Shown here: positions 24,880-33,811 of the stretch, one piece after another | Layout: each line of letters starts with the position of its first letter | How positions within the stretch are numbered: the first letter of the stretch is position 1 | NCBI GenBank assembly: GCA_022791975.1 | Contig: JAAWAC010000044.1 | Location: 141,230-205,229, forward strand | Direction: 5' to 3' | Length of the DNA stretch: 64,000 nt | From: Lachnospiraceae bacterium | Lineage (GTDB): Bacteria; Bacillota; Clostridia; Lachnospirales; Lachnospiraceae | Program-made: the position numbers and the translations under genes | Notes under the pieces: generated by a model | Told to the model about the DNA's origin: nothing | Database searches by the model: none | The model's input: the letters and a program-made list of their open reading frames with translations, nothing else

Positions 24880-26088
24880 ATGGAAAAAATTCAAATGACC
24901 ACTCCCCTGGTGGAGATGGATGGAGATGAGATGACACGGATTCTGTGGCAGATGATTAAGGAGGAGCTTTTGCTGCCTTTTGTGGATCTGTGCACGGAGT
25001 ATTATGATCTGGGGCTTGCCCACCGCAATGAGACAGAGGATCAGGTGACGGTGGATGCGGCCAATGCCACCAAAAAATATGGGGTAGCAGTAAAATGTGC
25101 CACCATTACCCCCAACGCAGACCGGGTAAAGGAATACGATTTAAAAAGTATGTGGAAGAGTCCCAATGGCACCATTCGGGCCATGCTGGACGGCACGGTG
25201 TTTCGAGCTCCCATTCTGGTGAGGGGAATAGAGCCCTATGTAAAGACCTGGAAAAAGCCCATTGTTATGGCACGGCATGCCTATGGAGATGTTTACAAAG
25301 CTTCGGAGATACGGATTCCCGGGCCAGGCACCTGCGAACTGGTGTTCACTGGGGAGGACGGGAGCACGCAGCGGGAGACCATTCATCAGTTCCAGGGTCC
25401 TGGCATTGTGCAGGGAATGCACAACCTGGACAGCTCTATAGAAAGCTTTGCCCGCAGCTGTTTTTCCTATGCTTTGGATCAGAATATGGATCTGTGGTTT
25501 GCGGCCAAAGATACCATCTCTAAAAAATATGACCATCATTTTAAGGATGTATTCCAGGATATTTTTGAGGCAGAATATAAGGAAGCCTTTGTGAAGCAGG
25601 GACTGTCTTATTTCTACACCTTGATTGATGACGCGGTGGCCCGAGTGGTGAAGTCTGAGGGAGGCTTTATCTGGGCCTGCAAGAATTATGATGGGGATGT
25701 GATGAGCGATCTCATTGCCACGGCTTTTGGCTCCCTGGCCATGATGACCTCGGTACTGGTGTCTCCGCAGGGGTATTATGAGTTTGAGGCGGCCCACGGA
25801 ACCGTGCAGCGCCATTATTATAAGCATTTGAAGGGAGAGGAGACCTCCACCAATTCTGTGGCCACGATTTTTGCCTGGAGCGGCGCCCTGAAAAAGCGGG
25901 GAGAGCTGGATGAGAATCCTGCCCTGGAGGAGTTTGCCGGGAAGCTGGAGCAGGCTACCCTTCGTACCATTGAGGAGGGAAAGATGACCAAGGATTTGGC
26001 GCTTATCACCACGGTGGAGCATCCTCAGGTGCTCTCCAGCCAAGGCTTTATTCAGGCCATCCGAGAAACCCTGGAGGCCATGCTATAG
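24880..26088 (+). CDS. icd: NADP-dependent isocitrate dehydrogenase, homodimeric type
   Basis: A 402-residue type II (eukaryote-like) isocitrate dehydrogenase that oxidises isocitrate to 2-oxoglutarate with NADP. Visible landmarks are VEMDGDEMTRILWQ at the N terminus, the substrate-binding WKSPNGTIR, KNYDGDVMSD with metal-binding Asp residues, and the nucleotide loop FEAAHGTVQRHY. Length matches this class. It probably supplies 2-oxoglutarate for glutamate in a partial TCA pathway. The MBOAT gene begins 2 bases after its stop, with GGAGG inside the end of icd, so the two may be co-transcribed although unrelated in function. Confidence 0.95.
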   Translation: MEKIQMTTPLVEMDGDEMTRILWQMIKEELLLPFVDLCTEYYDLGLAHRNETEDQVTVDAANATKKYGVAVKCATITPNADRVKEYDLKSMWKSPNGTIRAMLDGTVFRAPILVRGIEPYVKTWKKPIVMARHAYGDVYKASEIRIPGPGTCELVFTGEDGSTQRETIHQFQGPGIVQGMHNLDSSIESFARSCFSYALDQNMDLWFAAKDTISKKYDHHFKDVFQDIFEAEYKEAFVKQGLSYFYTLIDDAVARVVKSEGGFIWACKNYDGDVMSDLIATAFGSLAMMTSVLVSPQGYYEFEAAHGTVQRHYYKHLKGEETSTNSVATIFAWSGALKKRGELDENPALEEFAGKLEQATLRTIEEGKMTKDLALITTVEHPQVLSSQGFIQAIRETLEAML

Positions 26089-26089
26089 T

Positions 26090-27535
26090 ATGCTGTTTAA
26101 TTCCAATGCGTTTTATGTATTTTTGCCGGTTGTGTTTGCTCTCTACTGGGTGATGCCTCAGAAATACCGCTGGGGTGTACTTTTTGTGTCCAGCTATTAC
26201 TTTTATATGAGCTGGAATGTGAAATATGTGGCACTGATTCTTTTGACCACTGTGATTTCCTATGGAGCCGCCCTGCTGATTGAGAGTACAGACCGTGGTA
26301 AGTTAAGAAAGACTTATCTCACAGGCGCTCTGGTGATCTGTCTGGGCGTTCTGTTTTTCTTTAAATATTTTAATTTTCTTACTGGATCTGTGGTGGAGCT
26401 TCTTGAGAGGATGGCCATTCCTGTGCAACCCTTTACCCTGAATCTTATGCTGCCAGTGGGGATTTCTTTTTATACCTTCCAAACCCTGAGCTATGTGATT
26501 GATGTGTACCGGGGGGAGGCAAAGGCTACCCGGCATTTTGGAAAATATGCCACCTTTATCTCCTTTTTTCCCCAGCTGGTGGCCGGTCCCATTGAGCGGA
26601 CCAGAAACCTTCTTCCTCAGATAGAGCGGGAACACACCTTTGACTGTGATAAGGCCATTTCTGGGGCCAAGCTGATTGCCTGGGGATTTTTTAAGAAGAT
26701 TGCCATTGCAGATACCATCTCCGTGTATGTGGATTTGGTTTATAATCAGCTTTCCATTTACCAGGGTTTTCCCCTGGTGGTGGCAACAATTCTCTTTGCT
26801 TTTCAGATTTACTGCGATTTTTCCGGCTACTCGGATATTGCCGTGGGTGTGGCCCGGCTTTTGGATATTGACTTAATGGAAAATTTTTCCAGTCCGTACT
26901 GGTCATCCAGCATCCGGGAATTCTGGAGCCGATGGCATATTTCCCTGTCTACCTGGTTTCGGGACTATGTGTATATTCCATTGGGAGGAAATCGGGTGGG
27001 ACCCTGGCGGCAGAGATGGAATCTTATGGTTACCTTTCTCACCAGCGGACTCTGGCACGGGGCCAACTGGACCTATGTGCTGTGGGGCGGGATTCACGGG
27101 GTAGGCCAGTGCCTGGAGAATCTGTGGAGCCAGGGAAAAAGGAAAAAGCGTACCTGGTATGGTGTCCTTTTTACGTTTGCCTTTGTGTGCTTTGCATGGA
27201 TATTTTTCCGGGCCAACAGTATTTCCGACGCCTGGTATGTGGTAACCCATCTGTTTACGGGGATCAGCCATCCCCGTGCCTATGTGGTGGACGGGATTCT
27301 GGCTTTTCGGGGTTCCGGCATGACGAACGGGCTGGGGCTTGGAGCTCTGTTGCAGGCGGCCGTCTGTATCCTGGTGCTATTGGCCTATGATTTTTTGGCG
27401 TTAAGGCAGAATGTTTGGGCCAGGCTGGGGCGCTTGTCCCGTCCGGTGTGCTATGTCTTGTATTTTCTTCTGCTCTTTGTGGTGCTTTACAGCCGACAGC
27501 TGGGAGAATATGAATTTGTGTATTTTCAGTTTTGA
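26090..27535 (+). CDS. MBOAT family membrane O-acyltransferase (AlgI/DltB-like)
   Basis: A 481-residue polytopic enzyme of the MBOAT family, with about 11-12 membrane segments, that moves acyl groups across the membrane to an extracellular polymer. The family signature is clear: SFYTFQTLSYVIDVYRGE, FFPQLVAGPIER, NFSSPYWSSSIREFWSRWHISLSTWFRDYVY, and the catalytic His323 in SGLWHGANWTYVLWGG. The AlgI-like order of motifs suggests O-acetylation of a surface polysaccharide. It is paired with the single-pass SGNH-like protein 28 bases downstream, the usual transferase partner. Confidence 0.92.
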   Translation: MLFNSNAFYVFLPVVFALYWVMPQKYRWGVLFVSSYYFYMSWNVKYVALILLTTVISYGAALLIESTDRGKLRKTYLTGALVICLGVLFFFKYFNFLTGSVVELLERMAIPVQPFTLNLMLPVGISFYTFQTLSYVIDVYRGEAKATRHFGKYATFISFFPQLVAGPIERTRNLLPQIEREHTFDCDKAISGAKLIAWGFFKKIAIADTISVYVDLVYNQLSIYQGFPLVVATILFAFQIYCDFSGYSDIAVGVARLLDIDLMENFSSPYWSSSIREFWSRWHISLSTWFRDYVYIPLGGNRVGPWRQRWNLMVTFLTSGLWHGANWTYVLWGGIHGVGQCLENLWSQGKRKKRTWYGVLFTFAFVCFAWIFFRANSISDAWYVVTHLFTGISHPRAYVVDGILAFRGSGMTNGLGLGALLQAAVCILVLLAYDFLALRQNVWARLGRLSRPVCYVLYFLLLFVVLYSRQLGEYEFVYFQF

Positions 27536-27563
27536 TGTTCCTGTTGTATAAGGAGAATAGTTC

Positions 27564-28556
27564 ATGAAGCGATTTTTGCGGGCAATGCTGCCCTTTGTGC
27601 TGTTTGTCCTGATCCTGGAGATTGGGATTCCCATGTATGCGGACCCCTACAATGTGTTTCACTGGTCCAAAATCCGGGACAATGGGGTGGAGCCCAACAG
27701 CAACTATATAAAAATGAAGTATATTCTGGCAAATCCGGATAAGTTTGATTCCTTTCTCTTTGGCTCCTCCCGGACGGGCTTTGTGGATGTGGAGCGGATT
27801 CCCGAGGGCAAATGGTATAATATGTCCTATTCTGAGGGACTGCCCAATGAGCATCTGGAAAATTTAAAGGAGATGATTGCTCACGGGATTATTCCCAAAA
27901 ACGTGATGATCGGGGTGGACAATATTTCCTGTTTTGTAAATCCTGCCCTTCACGAAAAGCAGTTCTACCGGATTCCCTATCCCAGGACCAACCTCTTATC
28001 CTTTTATGCCAATTACTTTAGCATTCGGGGAGTGATAAAGGCCCAGGAGGTGACCGGTCATCACCAGGTCACAGACCCGGATTATGTAGAGCGCTATTAT
28101 CGCAGCGGCTGTAGTAACCGGAATCTTGTGGTGGAAAATGATTGGAACAGCGACGCGCCCTATTGGGAGGAATACTATGAGAACCAGCTGTTTAATTCTA
28201 TCCATGATATGGTACGTATCCGGGAGCTCTGTGAGGAGTATGATATAAATCTGATTGTGTTTACCAATCCCATCTACTATACCACCTATCAGCACTCGGA
28301 GCTGTATGGCTATAAGGAGTGGCTGAGCTGGCTGGCCAATGATATGGAATTCTACAATTTTAGCGGCGTCAATGCCATTACCACGGACAAAAATAATTAT
28401 ATTGAGACCAGCCATTACAATATGCAGGTGGGAGATATGATTATCGATCGAATTTTTCATAATAAGACAGATGCAGCGCTGGAGAGTCAGGGCTTTGGAT
28501 TTTATGTAACCTTGGACAACAGGGAGAATTATTTAAAAGCACTGGCCAATCATTGA
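27564..28556 (+). CDS. membrane-anchored SGNH-like partner of the MBOAT enzyme
   Basis: A 330-residue protein with one N-terminal membrane segment (about residues 4-25) and an extracytoplasmic domain. FLFGSSRTGFVD (about 71-82) matches block I of SGNH/DltD/AlgX-type hydrolases. Near the C terminus, YIETSHYNMQVGDMI has His in the block V place but Glu where Asp is usual in the Asp-x-x-His pair. I infer that it takes the acyl group delivered by the MBOAT protein and places it on a surface glycan. ATG 27564 follows AAGGAGAATAG. The 3' end overlaps by 7 bases the convergent ABC-F gene. Confidence 0.7.
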   Translation: MKRFLRAMLPFVLFVLILEIGIPMYADPYNVFHWSKIRDNGVEPNSNYIKMKYILANPDKFDSFLFGSSRTGFVDVERIPEGKWYNMSYSEGLPNEHLENLKEMIAHGIIPKNVMIGVDNISCFVNPALHEKQFYRIPYPRTNLLSFYANYFSIRGVIKAQEVTGHHQVTDPDYVERYYRSGCSNRNLVVENDWNSDAPYWEEYYENQLFNSIHDMVRIRELCEEYDINLIVFTNPIYYTTYQHSELYGYKEWLSWLANDMEFYNFSGVNAITTDKNNYIETSHYNMQVGDMIIDRIFHNKTDAALESQGFGFYVTLDNRENYLKALANH

Positions 28557-30466
28557 GCCAGTGCTTCCCACAGTTTATATTGTTCTTCCAGAAGGGCGTT
28601 GATTTTTTGTTTTTCCCCGTTTAATTCCATGCAGCGGGCCACATTGGTGTAGACCTCTTCCTGGGTCATCAGTTGGTCGATCTCCTTTTCCCGCTCCTCC
28701 AGTTCCAGAATGCGGGCCTCCGCCCGTTTCAAATCATTTTCTTGCTTTCTCTGTCGGGCCAGCTCTTCCTTTTGTTGTTTCCAGTCCAACCGTCCCTCAG
28801 AGGGGACAGCGGTGGTGCCTGCCAGGGATTCTGTTCCGGTGGTGCTGCTTGTTAGGGCCAATTCTTCCTTTTTCTCCAGATAATAATCATAGGTTCCCAG
28901 ATAGCCGGTCAGCGTTTGGTCATGGAGATCCAGAATGCGGGTACAGGTGGTATTGATAAAATACCGGTCATGGGACACATAGAGTACGGTTCCCGTGTAG
29001 CAGTTGAGAGCATTCTCCAGGATCTCCTTGGAGATAATATCCAGGTGATTGGTGGGCTCGTCCAAAATCAGAAAATTGGCCTCGGAGAGCATAAGCTTGG
29101 CCAGGGAGACCCGGCCCCGTTCTCCGCCGCTCAGATCCCCGATGCGCTTAAACACATCATCCCCTGTAAAGAGAAAGGCCGCCAGGGTACTACGGATCTT
29201 GGTGTTGCTTAAGCGGGGATAGGCGTCAGAAATCTCCTCAAACAAGGTCTTTTCCATATGAAGCACCTGATGCTCCTGGTCATAGTAACCGATTTTAACC
29301 CGGGAGCCCAGACGGATGGTTCCCGAATCGGCCGGAATCAAACCGTTTAGAATCTTCAAAATGGTGGTTTTGCCGGTGCCATTGTTGCCGATAAGCGCCA
29401 CCCGTTCGCCCCGCTTGATTTCAAAGTCCAGGTGGGAAAACAGGGTGAGGGGGCCAAAGGCCTTGGACAGGTCGGTGACGGAAAGTACATCGGCGCCACT
29501 TAAAATCTCCGGTTCCAGGGTTAAATGCATTTCTGCTGAAATTTCCGTTGGCTTTTCCAACCGCTGAATTTTATCCAGCATTTTTTCCCGGCTTTCTGCC
29601 CTGCGAATGGATTTTTCCCGGTTAAAGGAGCGAAGCTTCTCGATCACCTCCTCCTGGTGACGAATTTCCCGCTGCTGGTTCAGCCAGGCATGAAGCCGTG
29701 CCTCCCGGATCTGCGCTTTTTTCTGGGAATAATCAGAGTAATTGCCCTGGAATACCTGGACTTCTCCCTGATCCATCTCCACGATTTTGGTAACAATTTT
29801 GTTGAGGAAATACCGATCGTGGGCCACGATAACCACGGCTCCGTCATAGTTGGAAAGGTAGGTTTCCAGCCAGGTGATGGAGGACATGTCCAGATGGTTG
29901 GTGGGCTCGTCCAGAAGGATAATGTCTGGTCGGGTGAGGAGTAGTTTTCCCAGGGATACCCGGGTTTTTTGGCCGCCGGAGAGAGTGGATACGGTTTTGT
30001 CAAAGTCTTCCGGGGCAAAGCCCAAACCCTTTAAAACTCCCACGACCTCACTTTTGTAGGCGTAGCCATTTTGCAGCTCAAATTCATGGCTGAGTCGGGA
30101 ATAAAGATCCAGTTTTTCTGTGAGGGCGTCCCCCTCCAGGCCCTTCATTTCCTGCTCCAAAGCCCGGATACGCTCTTCCATGTTAAGAATATCCCTTTTG
30201 GCGTCCAAAAGCTCTTCATAGATACTCCGCTGGCTGGTAAGATCCTGGTGCTGGGCCAGATACCCCAGAGTTTTCCCCCGGGAGAGAACCACCTCACCTC
30301 CGTCCGGGGGAAGTTCCCCCACGATGATTTTTAAAAGCGTGGATTTTCCCGCACCGTTGATTCCCACAATGGCTGTTTTTTCCCGCTCTTCTATGTGAAA
30401 GGATGCATTTTTTATAATCGACTGTAGGCCGAAGCTTTTCTGAATGTTTTGGCATGCTAAAATCAT
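28550..30466 (-). CDS. ABC-F family ATPase, housekeeping type (YdiF/Uup-like)
   Basis: A 638-residue soluble protein with two ATP-binding cassettes and no membrane domain. The first has GINGAGKSTLL and LSGGQKTRVSLGKLL, the second GNNGTGKTTIL and LSGGERGRVSLAKLML. The linker between domains (about 225-330) is long, helical and basic, and the C-terminal 90 residues form a charged coiled coil, as in YdiF/YfmM/Uup-type translation factors. It probably binds the ribosomal E site and acts in translation quality control rather than antibiotic resistance. ATG 30466 has a GAGGAG site and a consensus promoter upstream. Confidence 0.9.
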   Translation of the reverse strand: MILACQNIQKSFGLQSIIKNASFHIEEREKTAIVGINGAGKSTLLKIIVGELPPDGGEVVLSRGKTLGYLAQHQDLTSQRSIYEELLDAKRDILNMEERIRALEQEMKGLEGDALTEKLDLYSRLSHEFELQNGYAYKSEVVGVLKGLGFAPEDFDKTVSTLSGGQKTRVSLGKLLLTRPDIILLDEPTNHLDMSSITWLETYLSNYDGAVVIVAHDRYFLNKIVTKIVEMDQGEVQVFQGNYSDYSQKKAQIREARLHAWLNQQREIRHQEEVIEKLRSFNREKSIRRAESREKMLDKIQRLEKPTEISAEMHLTLEPEILSGADVLSVTDLSKAFGPLTLFSHLDFEIKRGERVALIGNNGTGKTTILKILNGLIPADSGTIRLGSRVKIGYYDQEHQVLHMEKTLFEEISDAYPRLSNTKIRSTLAAFLFTGDDVFKRIGDLSGGERGRVSLAKLMLSEANFLILDEPTNHLDIISKEILENALNCYTGTVLYVSHDRYFINTTCTRILDLHDQTLTGYLGTYDYYLEKKEELALTSSTTGTESLAGTTAVPSEGRLDWKQQKEELARQRKQENDLKRAEARILELEEREKEIDQLMTQEEVYTNVARCMELNGEKQKINALLEEQYKLWEALAQ

Positions 30467-30506
30467 GAGAACTCCTCAGTTATCTTTCCTTGCGTAGTCT
30501 TACCCT

Positions 30507-30534
30507 ATTATAAAGGAAATAGAAAAAAAGTCAA
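30507..30534 (-). promoter_or_regulatory. promoter of the ABC-F gene
   Basis: On the minus strand, TTGACT (30534-30529), 16-bp spacer, TATAAT (30512-30507). It is back to back with the rex promoter 50 bp away. Confidence 0.75.
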
Positions 30535-30584
30535 CAACAGAGGGAAAATCCTGGGAAACCAAAGAACAAACATAAGCCTTTATA

Positions 30585-30613
30585 TTGACAAGTTTTTGGC
30601 AAGCCGATATAAT
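30585..30613 (+). promoter_or_regulatory. consensus sigma-A promoter of rex
   Basis: TTGACA (30585-30590), 17-bp spacer, TATAAT (30608-30613): a full consensus match. I see no clear Rex palindrome (TTGTTAA...TTAACAA) over it, so autoregulation is not evident. Confidence 0.9.
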
Positions 30614-30649
30614 GAAAAAAAATGAGTGAGAAGGGTACGGGGAATCCAA

Positions 30650-31294
30650 ATGGAAGAACGGGAAATTTCAAAGGCAGTTATCAAGCGATTGCCCAGATAC
30701 CATCGGTACCTGGGGGAGATACTGGAGAGTGGGGTAGAACGGATTTCCTCCAGTGAGCTGAGCGGTCGTATGAAGGTGACGGCTTCACAGATTCGGCAGG
30801 ATCTGAATAACTTCGGAGGTTTTGGACAGCAGGGGTACGGCTATAACGTAAAATACCTTTACGAGGAGATCGGCAAGATCTTGGGGTTGGACAAGCAGCA
30901 TAATATGATTATTGTGGGTGGAGGAAATTTGGGTCAAGCCCTGGCCAATTATGTGGACTTTGAGAAAAAGGGGTTTGTGATCAAAGGGATTTTCGATGTC
31001 AATCCTGTGCTCAGAGGCTTAAGTGTGCGGGGAATTCAGATTCATATGCTGGAGGATTTAAAGGATTTTATCCGGGAGGAGGAGATCCAGATCGCAGCCT
31101 TAACCCTGCCAAAATCCAAGGCGGAGGAGATGGCGGAGCTTTTGGTGCGCTATGGTATCAAGGCTATCTGGAATTTTGCCCATGTGGATTTGCAGGTGCC
31201 GGGGGACGTGCTGGTGGAAAATGTGCATCTCTCGGAGAGTTTGATGCGGTTGTCCTACAATATTACAAGATATGAGAAAGAGCATCTGGAATGA
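30650..31294 (+). CDS. rex: redox-sensing transcriptional repressor Rex
   Basis: A 214-residue NADH-responsive repressor of fermentation genes. The N-terminal winged helix includes RISSSELSGRMKVTASQIRQDLNNFG, whose ASQIRQDL is the recognition helix. The C-terminal Rossmann domain has the dinucleotide loop IIVGGGNLGQALANY, the FEKKGFVIKGIFDVNP strand-turn, and the final swapped helix. ATG 30650 follows GGGGA; a GTG at 30626 is the alternative. A terminator overlaps the last codons. Rex is monocistronic here and may govern redox genes elsewhere in the genome. Confidence 0.95.
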   Translation: MEEREISKAVIKRLPRYHRYLGEILESGVERISSSELSGRMKVTASQIRQDLNNFGGFGQQGYGYNVKYLYEEIGKILGLDKQHNMIIVGGGNLGQALANYVDFEKKGFVIKGIFDVNPVLRGLSVRGIQIHMLEDLKDFIREEEIQIAALTLPKSKAEEMAELLVRYGIKAIWNFAHVDLQVPGDVLVENVHLSESLMRLSYNITRYEKEHLE

Positions 31295-31306
31295 TGCTCT
31301 TTTTTC
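31277..31306 (+). terminator. terminator overlapping the end of rex
   Basis: AAAGAGCATC (31277-31286) and GATGCTCTTT (31293-31302) form a perfect 10-bp stem with a 6-base loop, followed by more T. The stem begins inside the rex coding sequence and includes its stop codon. Confidence 0.9.
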
Positions 31307-31349
31307 GGAACAAAAGGGAAGCAAAAACATAGAATAAAGGAGGAGAACC

Positions 31350-32513
31350 ATGAAGGGAGTGAAGGCAGTAAGCCGTGTCCAGGCCGCTATTGATCTGGAT
31401 GCAGTGGAGCATAATTTTATACAAATGAGGCAAAATCTGCGACCGGGAACAAAGATGATAGCGGTGATAAAAACGGACGGCTATGGGCATGGGGCGCTTC
31501 CCATAGCAGAGCTTGTGGAGTCCTGGGAGGATATCTGGGGATTTGCTGTGGCCACGGTGGAGGAGGCCTGTGCTTTGCGGGAGGGAGGGGTGCAAAAGCC
31601 CATCCTGCTTTTGGGATATACGTTTCCCGAGCATTTTGAGGAGATTGTGCGGCAGGAACTCAGGCCAGCCGTATTTCAGCTGGAAACCGCCAAGCTTTTA
31701 TCCCAGGAAGCCTTGCGGCAGGGAAAAAAGGTGCGGATACATATAAAAGTGGATACAGGTATGGGGCGTATCGGCTTTTCGGATCAGAGGGAGAGCGTGG
31801 AGACCATCCGCAAAATCGGAGAGCTTCCCCAGGTGGAGCTGGAGGGGATTTTTACTCATTTTGCCCGGGCAGATGAGAGGGATAAAACCAGCGTGAATCA
31901 GCAGCTGTCCCGATTTGTAAGCTTTGTGGGGCTCTGCGAGAGGGAGGGGATTTCTTTTGCCCTGCGCCATTGCTCCAACAGCGCTGGCATCGTGGAGCTT
32001 CCCAAAGCTCATATGGACGCTGTGCGGGCCGGGATTATTATCTATGGCATCTATCCCTCCGGGGAGGTGGACAGGGAGAAGGTACGTCTCAAACCGGTGT
32101 TGTCCTTAAAGAGTCATATTGTCTATATCAAGGAAGTGGAGCCGGGAACCAGCATTAGCTATGGGGGAACCTATACGACGGATACTCTGCGGCGCATAGC
32201 CACCATCCCTGTGGGGTATGGGGATGGGTATCCCCGACAGCTCTCCAACAGAGGCTATGTGTTGGTGGCTGGAAAAAGAGCGCCCATTCGTGGAAGAGTC
32301 TGCATGGATCAGATGATGGTGGATGTCACCGAAATACCGGAAGCCCAGGAGGGAATGGAGGTTACACTGGTTGGAGAGGAATTAGGAGGACACATTTCTG
32401 TGGAAGAGTTAGGAGAGCTGTCAGGACGATTCCCCTATGAGTTTGTGTGCTGTATTACCAAGCGGGTGCCCCGGGTTTATTACTGCGGGGGAAAAGCCCT
32501 GGGTATGAGCTAG
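31350..32513 (+). CDS. alr: alanine racemase
   Basis: A 387-residue PLP enzyme that makes D-alanine for peptidoglycan. The PLP lysine is Lys41 in MIAVIKTDGYGHGA; KVDTGMGRIGF, the HCSNSAG loop, the catalytic Tyr in SYGGTYTTD, and IPVGYGDGYPR are all in place. Length is normal. ATG 31350 follows AAAGGAGGAG. It is followed at 75 bases by mazF, the same alr-mazF order as in Bacillus but without the antitoxin gene between. Confidence 0.96.
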   Translation: MKGVKAVSRVQAAIDLDAVEHNFIQMRQNLRPGTKMIAVIKTDGYGHGALPIAELVESWEDIWGFAVATVEEACALREGGVQKPILLLGYTFPEHFEEIVRQELRPAVFQLETAKLLSQEALRQGKKVRIHIKVDTGMGRIGFSDQRESVETIRKIGELPQVELEGIFTHFARADERDKTSVNQQLSRFVSFVGLCEREGISFALRHCSNSAGIVELPKAHMDAVRAGIIIYGIYPSGEVDREKVRLKPVLSLKSHIVYIKEVEPGTSISYGGTYTTDTLRRIATIPVGYGDGYPRQLSNRGYVLVAGKRAPIRGRVCMDQMMVDVTEIPEAQEGMEVTLVGEELGGHISVEELGELSGRFPYEFVCCITKRVPRVYYCGGKALGMS

Positions 32514-32588
32514 GGAGAAAAAAGTCTGAATCCACCGGAATACGAAACGATATTTTGGAAATACTTTCATTATTCTAAAATTCGGAGA

Positions 32589-32942
32589 GTGAATCAGGTG
32601 ATTATCAGACGAGGAGATATTTTTTATGCAGACCTGCGGCCCGTGGTGGGTTCCGAACAAGGGGGAATCCGTCCAGTGCTAGTGGTACAAAATGACACAG
32701 GCAACCGGCACAGTCCTACGGTTATCGTGGCAGCCATTACCTCAAAAATGAATAAGGCAAAACTGCCCACCCATATTGAGCTGAGCACAAGACAGTGTAA
32801 TATTGTAAAGGATTCGGTGATTTTGCTGGAGCAGCTTCGGACCATTGATAAACAGCGGCTGAAGGATAAGGTCTGCCATCTGGACGAACAGCTTCTGGCA
32901 CGGGTAGATCGGGGGCTGCGTGTGAGCCTGGATTTGGATTGA
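32589..32942 (+). CDS. mazF: MazF/PemK-family endoribonuclease toxin, no adjacent antitoxin
   Basis: A 117-residue MazF-type mRNA interferase closely resembling Bacillus NdoA. Shared blocks are [50 protein letters not shown] and [16 protein letters not shown]. The catalytic Arg (GGIRPV) and Thr (AAITS) are present, so it should be active. GTG 32589 is used with CGGAGA before it; a GTG at 32598 is also possible. Upstream alr ends 75 bases earlier and no MazE/EndAI-like frame exists in that gap or just downstream. Confidence 0.92.
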   Translation: MNQVIIRRGDIFYADLRPVVGSEQGGIRPVLVVQNDTGNRHSPTVIVAAITSKMNKAKLPTHIELSTRQCNIVKDSVILLEQLRTIDKQRLKDKVCHLDEQLLARVDRGLRVSLDLD

Positions 32943-32969
32943 GGGAATTTGGATGGAATACATATTTGC

Positions 32970-32998
32970 TTGCCAATCCAGTCAAATGGTGCTAAAAT
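32970..32998 (+). promoter_or_regulatory. promoter of yebC-type gene
   Basis: TTGCCA (32970-32975), 17-bp spacer, TAAAAT (32993-32998), about 50 bases before the start codon of the regulator gene. Confidence 0.65.
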
Positions 32999-33055
32999 AG
33001 ATGAGACATTTTGTCGTAGAGGGGTTGTAACGAGAGAAAAGGAGTGTTAGTTTAC

Positions 33056-33784
33056 ATGTCAGGACATTCAAAATTTGCCAATATTAAGCACAAAAAGGAA
33101 AAAAATGATGCGGCCAAGGGCAAGATTTTTACTATTATCGGACGTGAGATCGCCGTGGCGGTGAAGGAGGGTGGAGCTGATCCGGCCAACAATAGCAAGC
33201 TTCGGGATGTGATTGCTAAGGCCAAGGCCAACAATATGCCCAATGATACCATTGACCGGGGCATTAAGCGGGCAGCCGGGGATGCCAATGCAGTAAATTA
33301 TGAGTATGTGACCTACGAAGGCTATGGTCCCAGCGGCACAGCCATTATTGTGGACGCCCTTACGGATAACCGGAACCGGACGGCAGCCAATGTGCGCAGT
33401 GCTTTTACCAAGGGCGGAGGAAGCGTGGGAACCACAGGCTGTGTGTCCTATATGTTTGATAAAAAGGGACAGATTGTCATCGACAAGGAAGAATGTGATA
33501 TGGAGGCGGACGATTTGATGATGCTGGCTCTGGATGCAGGGGCAGAGGATTTCTCAGAGGAGGAGGACTGCTTTGAGGTAATCACCCATCCCGATGATTT
33601 CAGCGCCGTGCGCCAGGCCCTGGAGAACCAGGGAATTCCCATGGCGGAGGCTGAGGTGACCATGATTCCCCAGACCTATGTAACCCTTACAGATGAAGCG
33701 GATCTTAGAAATCTCCAGCGGACCCTGGATTTGCTGGAGGAGGATGACGATGTACAGGCTGTGTACCATAACTGGGAAGAATAG
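33056..33784 (+). CDS. YebC/PmpR family protein
   Basis: A 242-residue YebC/TACO1-family protein starting [21 protein letters not shown], with [17 protein letters not shown] and the [19 protein letters not shown] core. The family was first described as transcription regulators. Recent work on relatives links them to relief of ribosome stalling at proline stretches, so a translation role is equally likely. ATG 33056 follows AAAGGAGTG; an upstream frame start at 33044 is unlikely. It heads a likely unit with the CFI-box gene 27 bases downstream. Confidence 0.93.
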   Translation: MSGHSKFANIKHKKEKNDAAKGKIFTIIGREIAVAVKEGGADPANNSKLRDVIAKAKANNMPNDTIDRGIKRAAGDANAVNYEYVTYEGYGPSGTAIIVDALTDNRNRTAANVRSAFTKGGGSVGTTGCVSYMFDKKGQIVIDKEECDMEADDLMMLALDAGAEDFSEEEDCFEVITHPDDFSAVRQALENQGIPMAEAEVTMIPQTYVTLTDEADLRNLQRTLDLLEEDDDVQAVYHNWEE

Positions 33785-33811
33785 CAGGCAGCCCGCCAAG
33801 GAGGAAGAAAA

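Noticed and set aside
28550..30466. Calling the first ABC-F protein an antibiotic-resistance factor
   Set aside because: It has the C-terminal coiled coil and motifs of housekeeping YdiF/Uup proteins and lacks an attenuator leader.
32514..32588. Hidden MazE/EndAI antitoxin between alr and mazF
   Set aside because: The 75-base gap is too short for the usual antitoxin and no frame with a start codon spans it.
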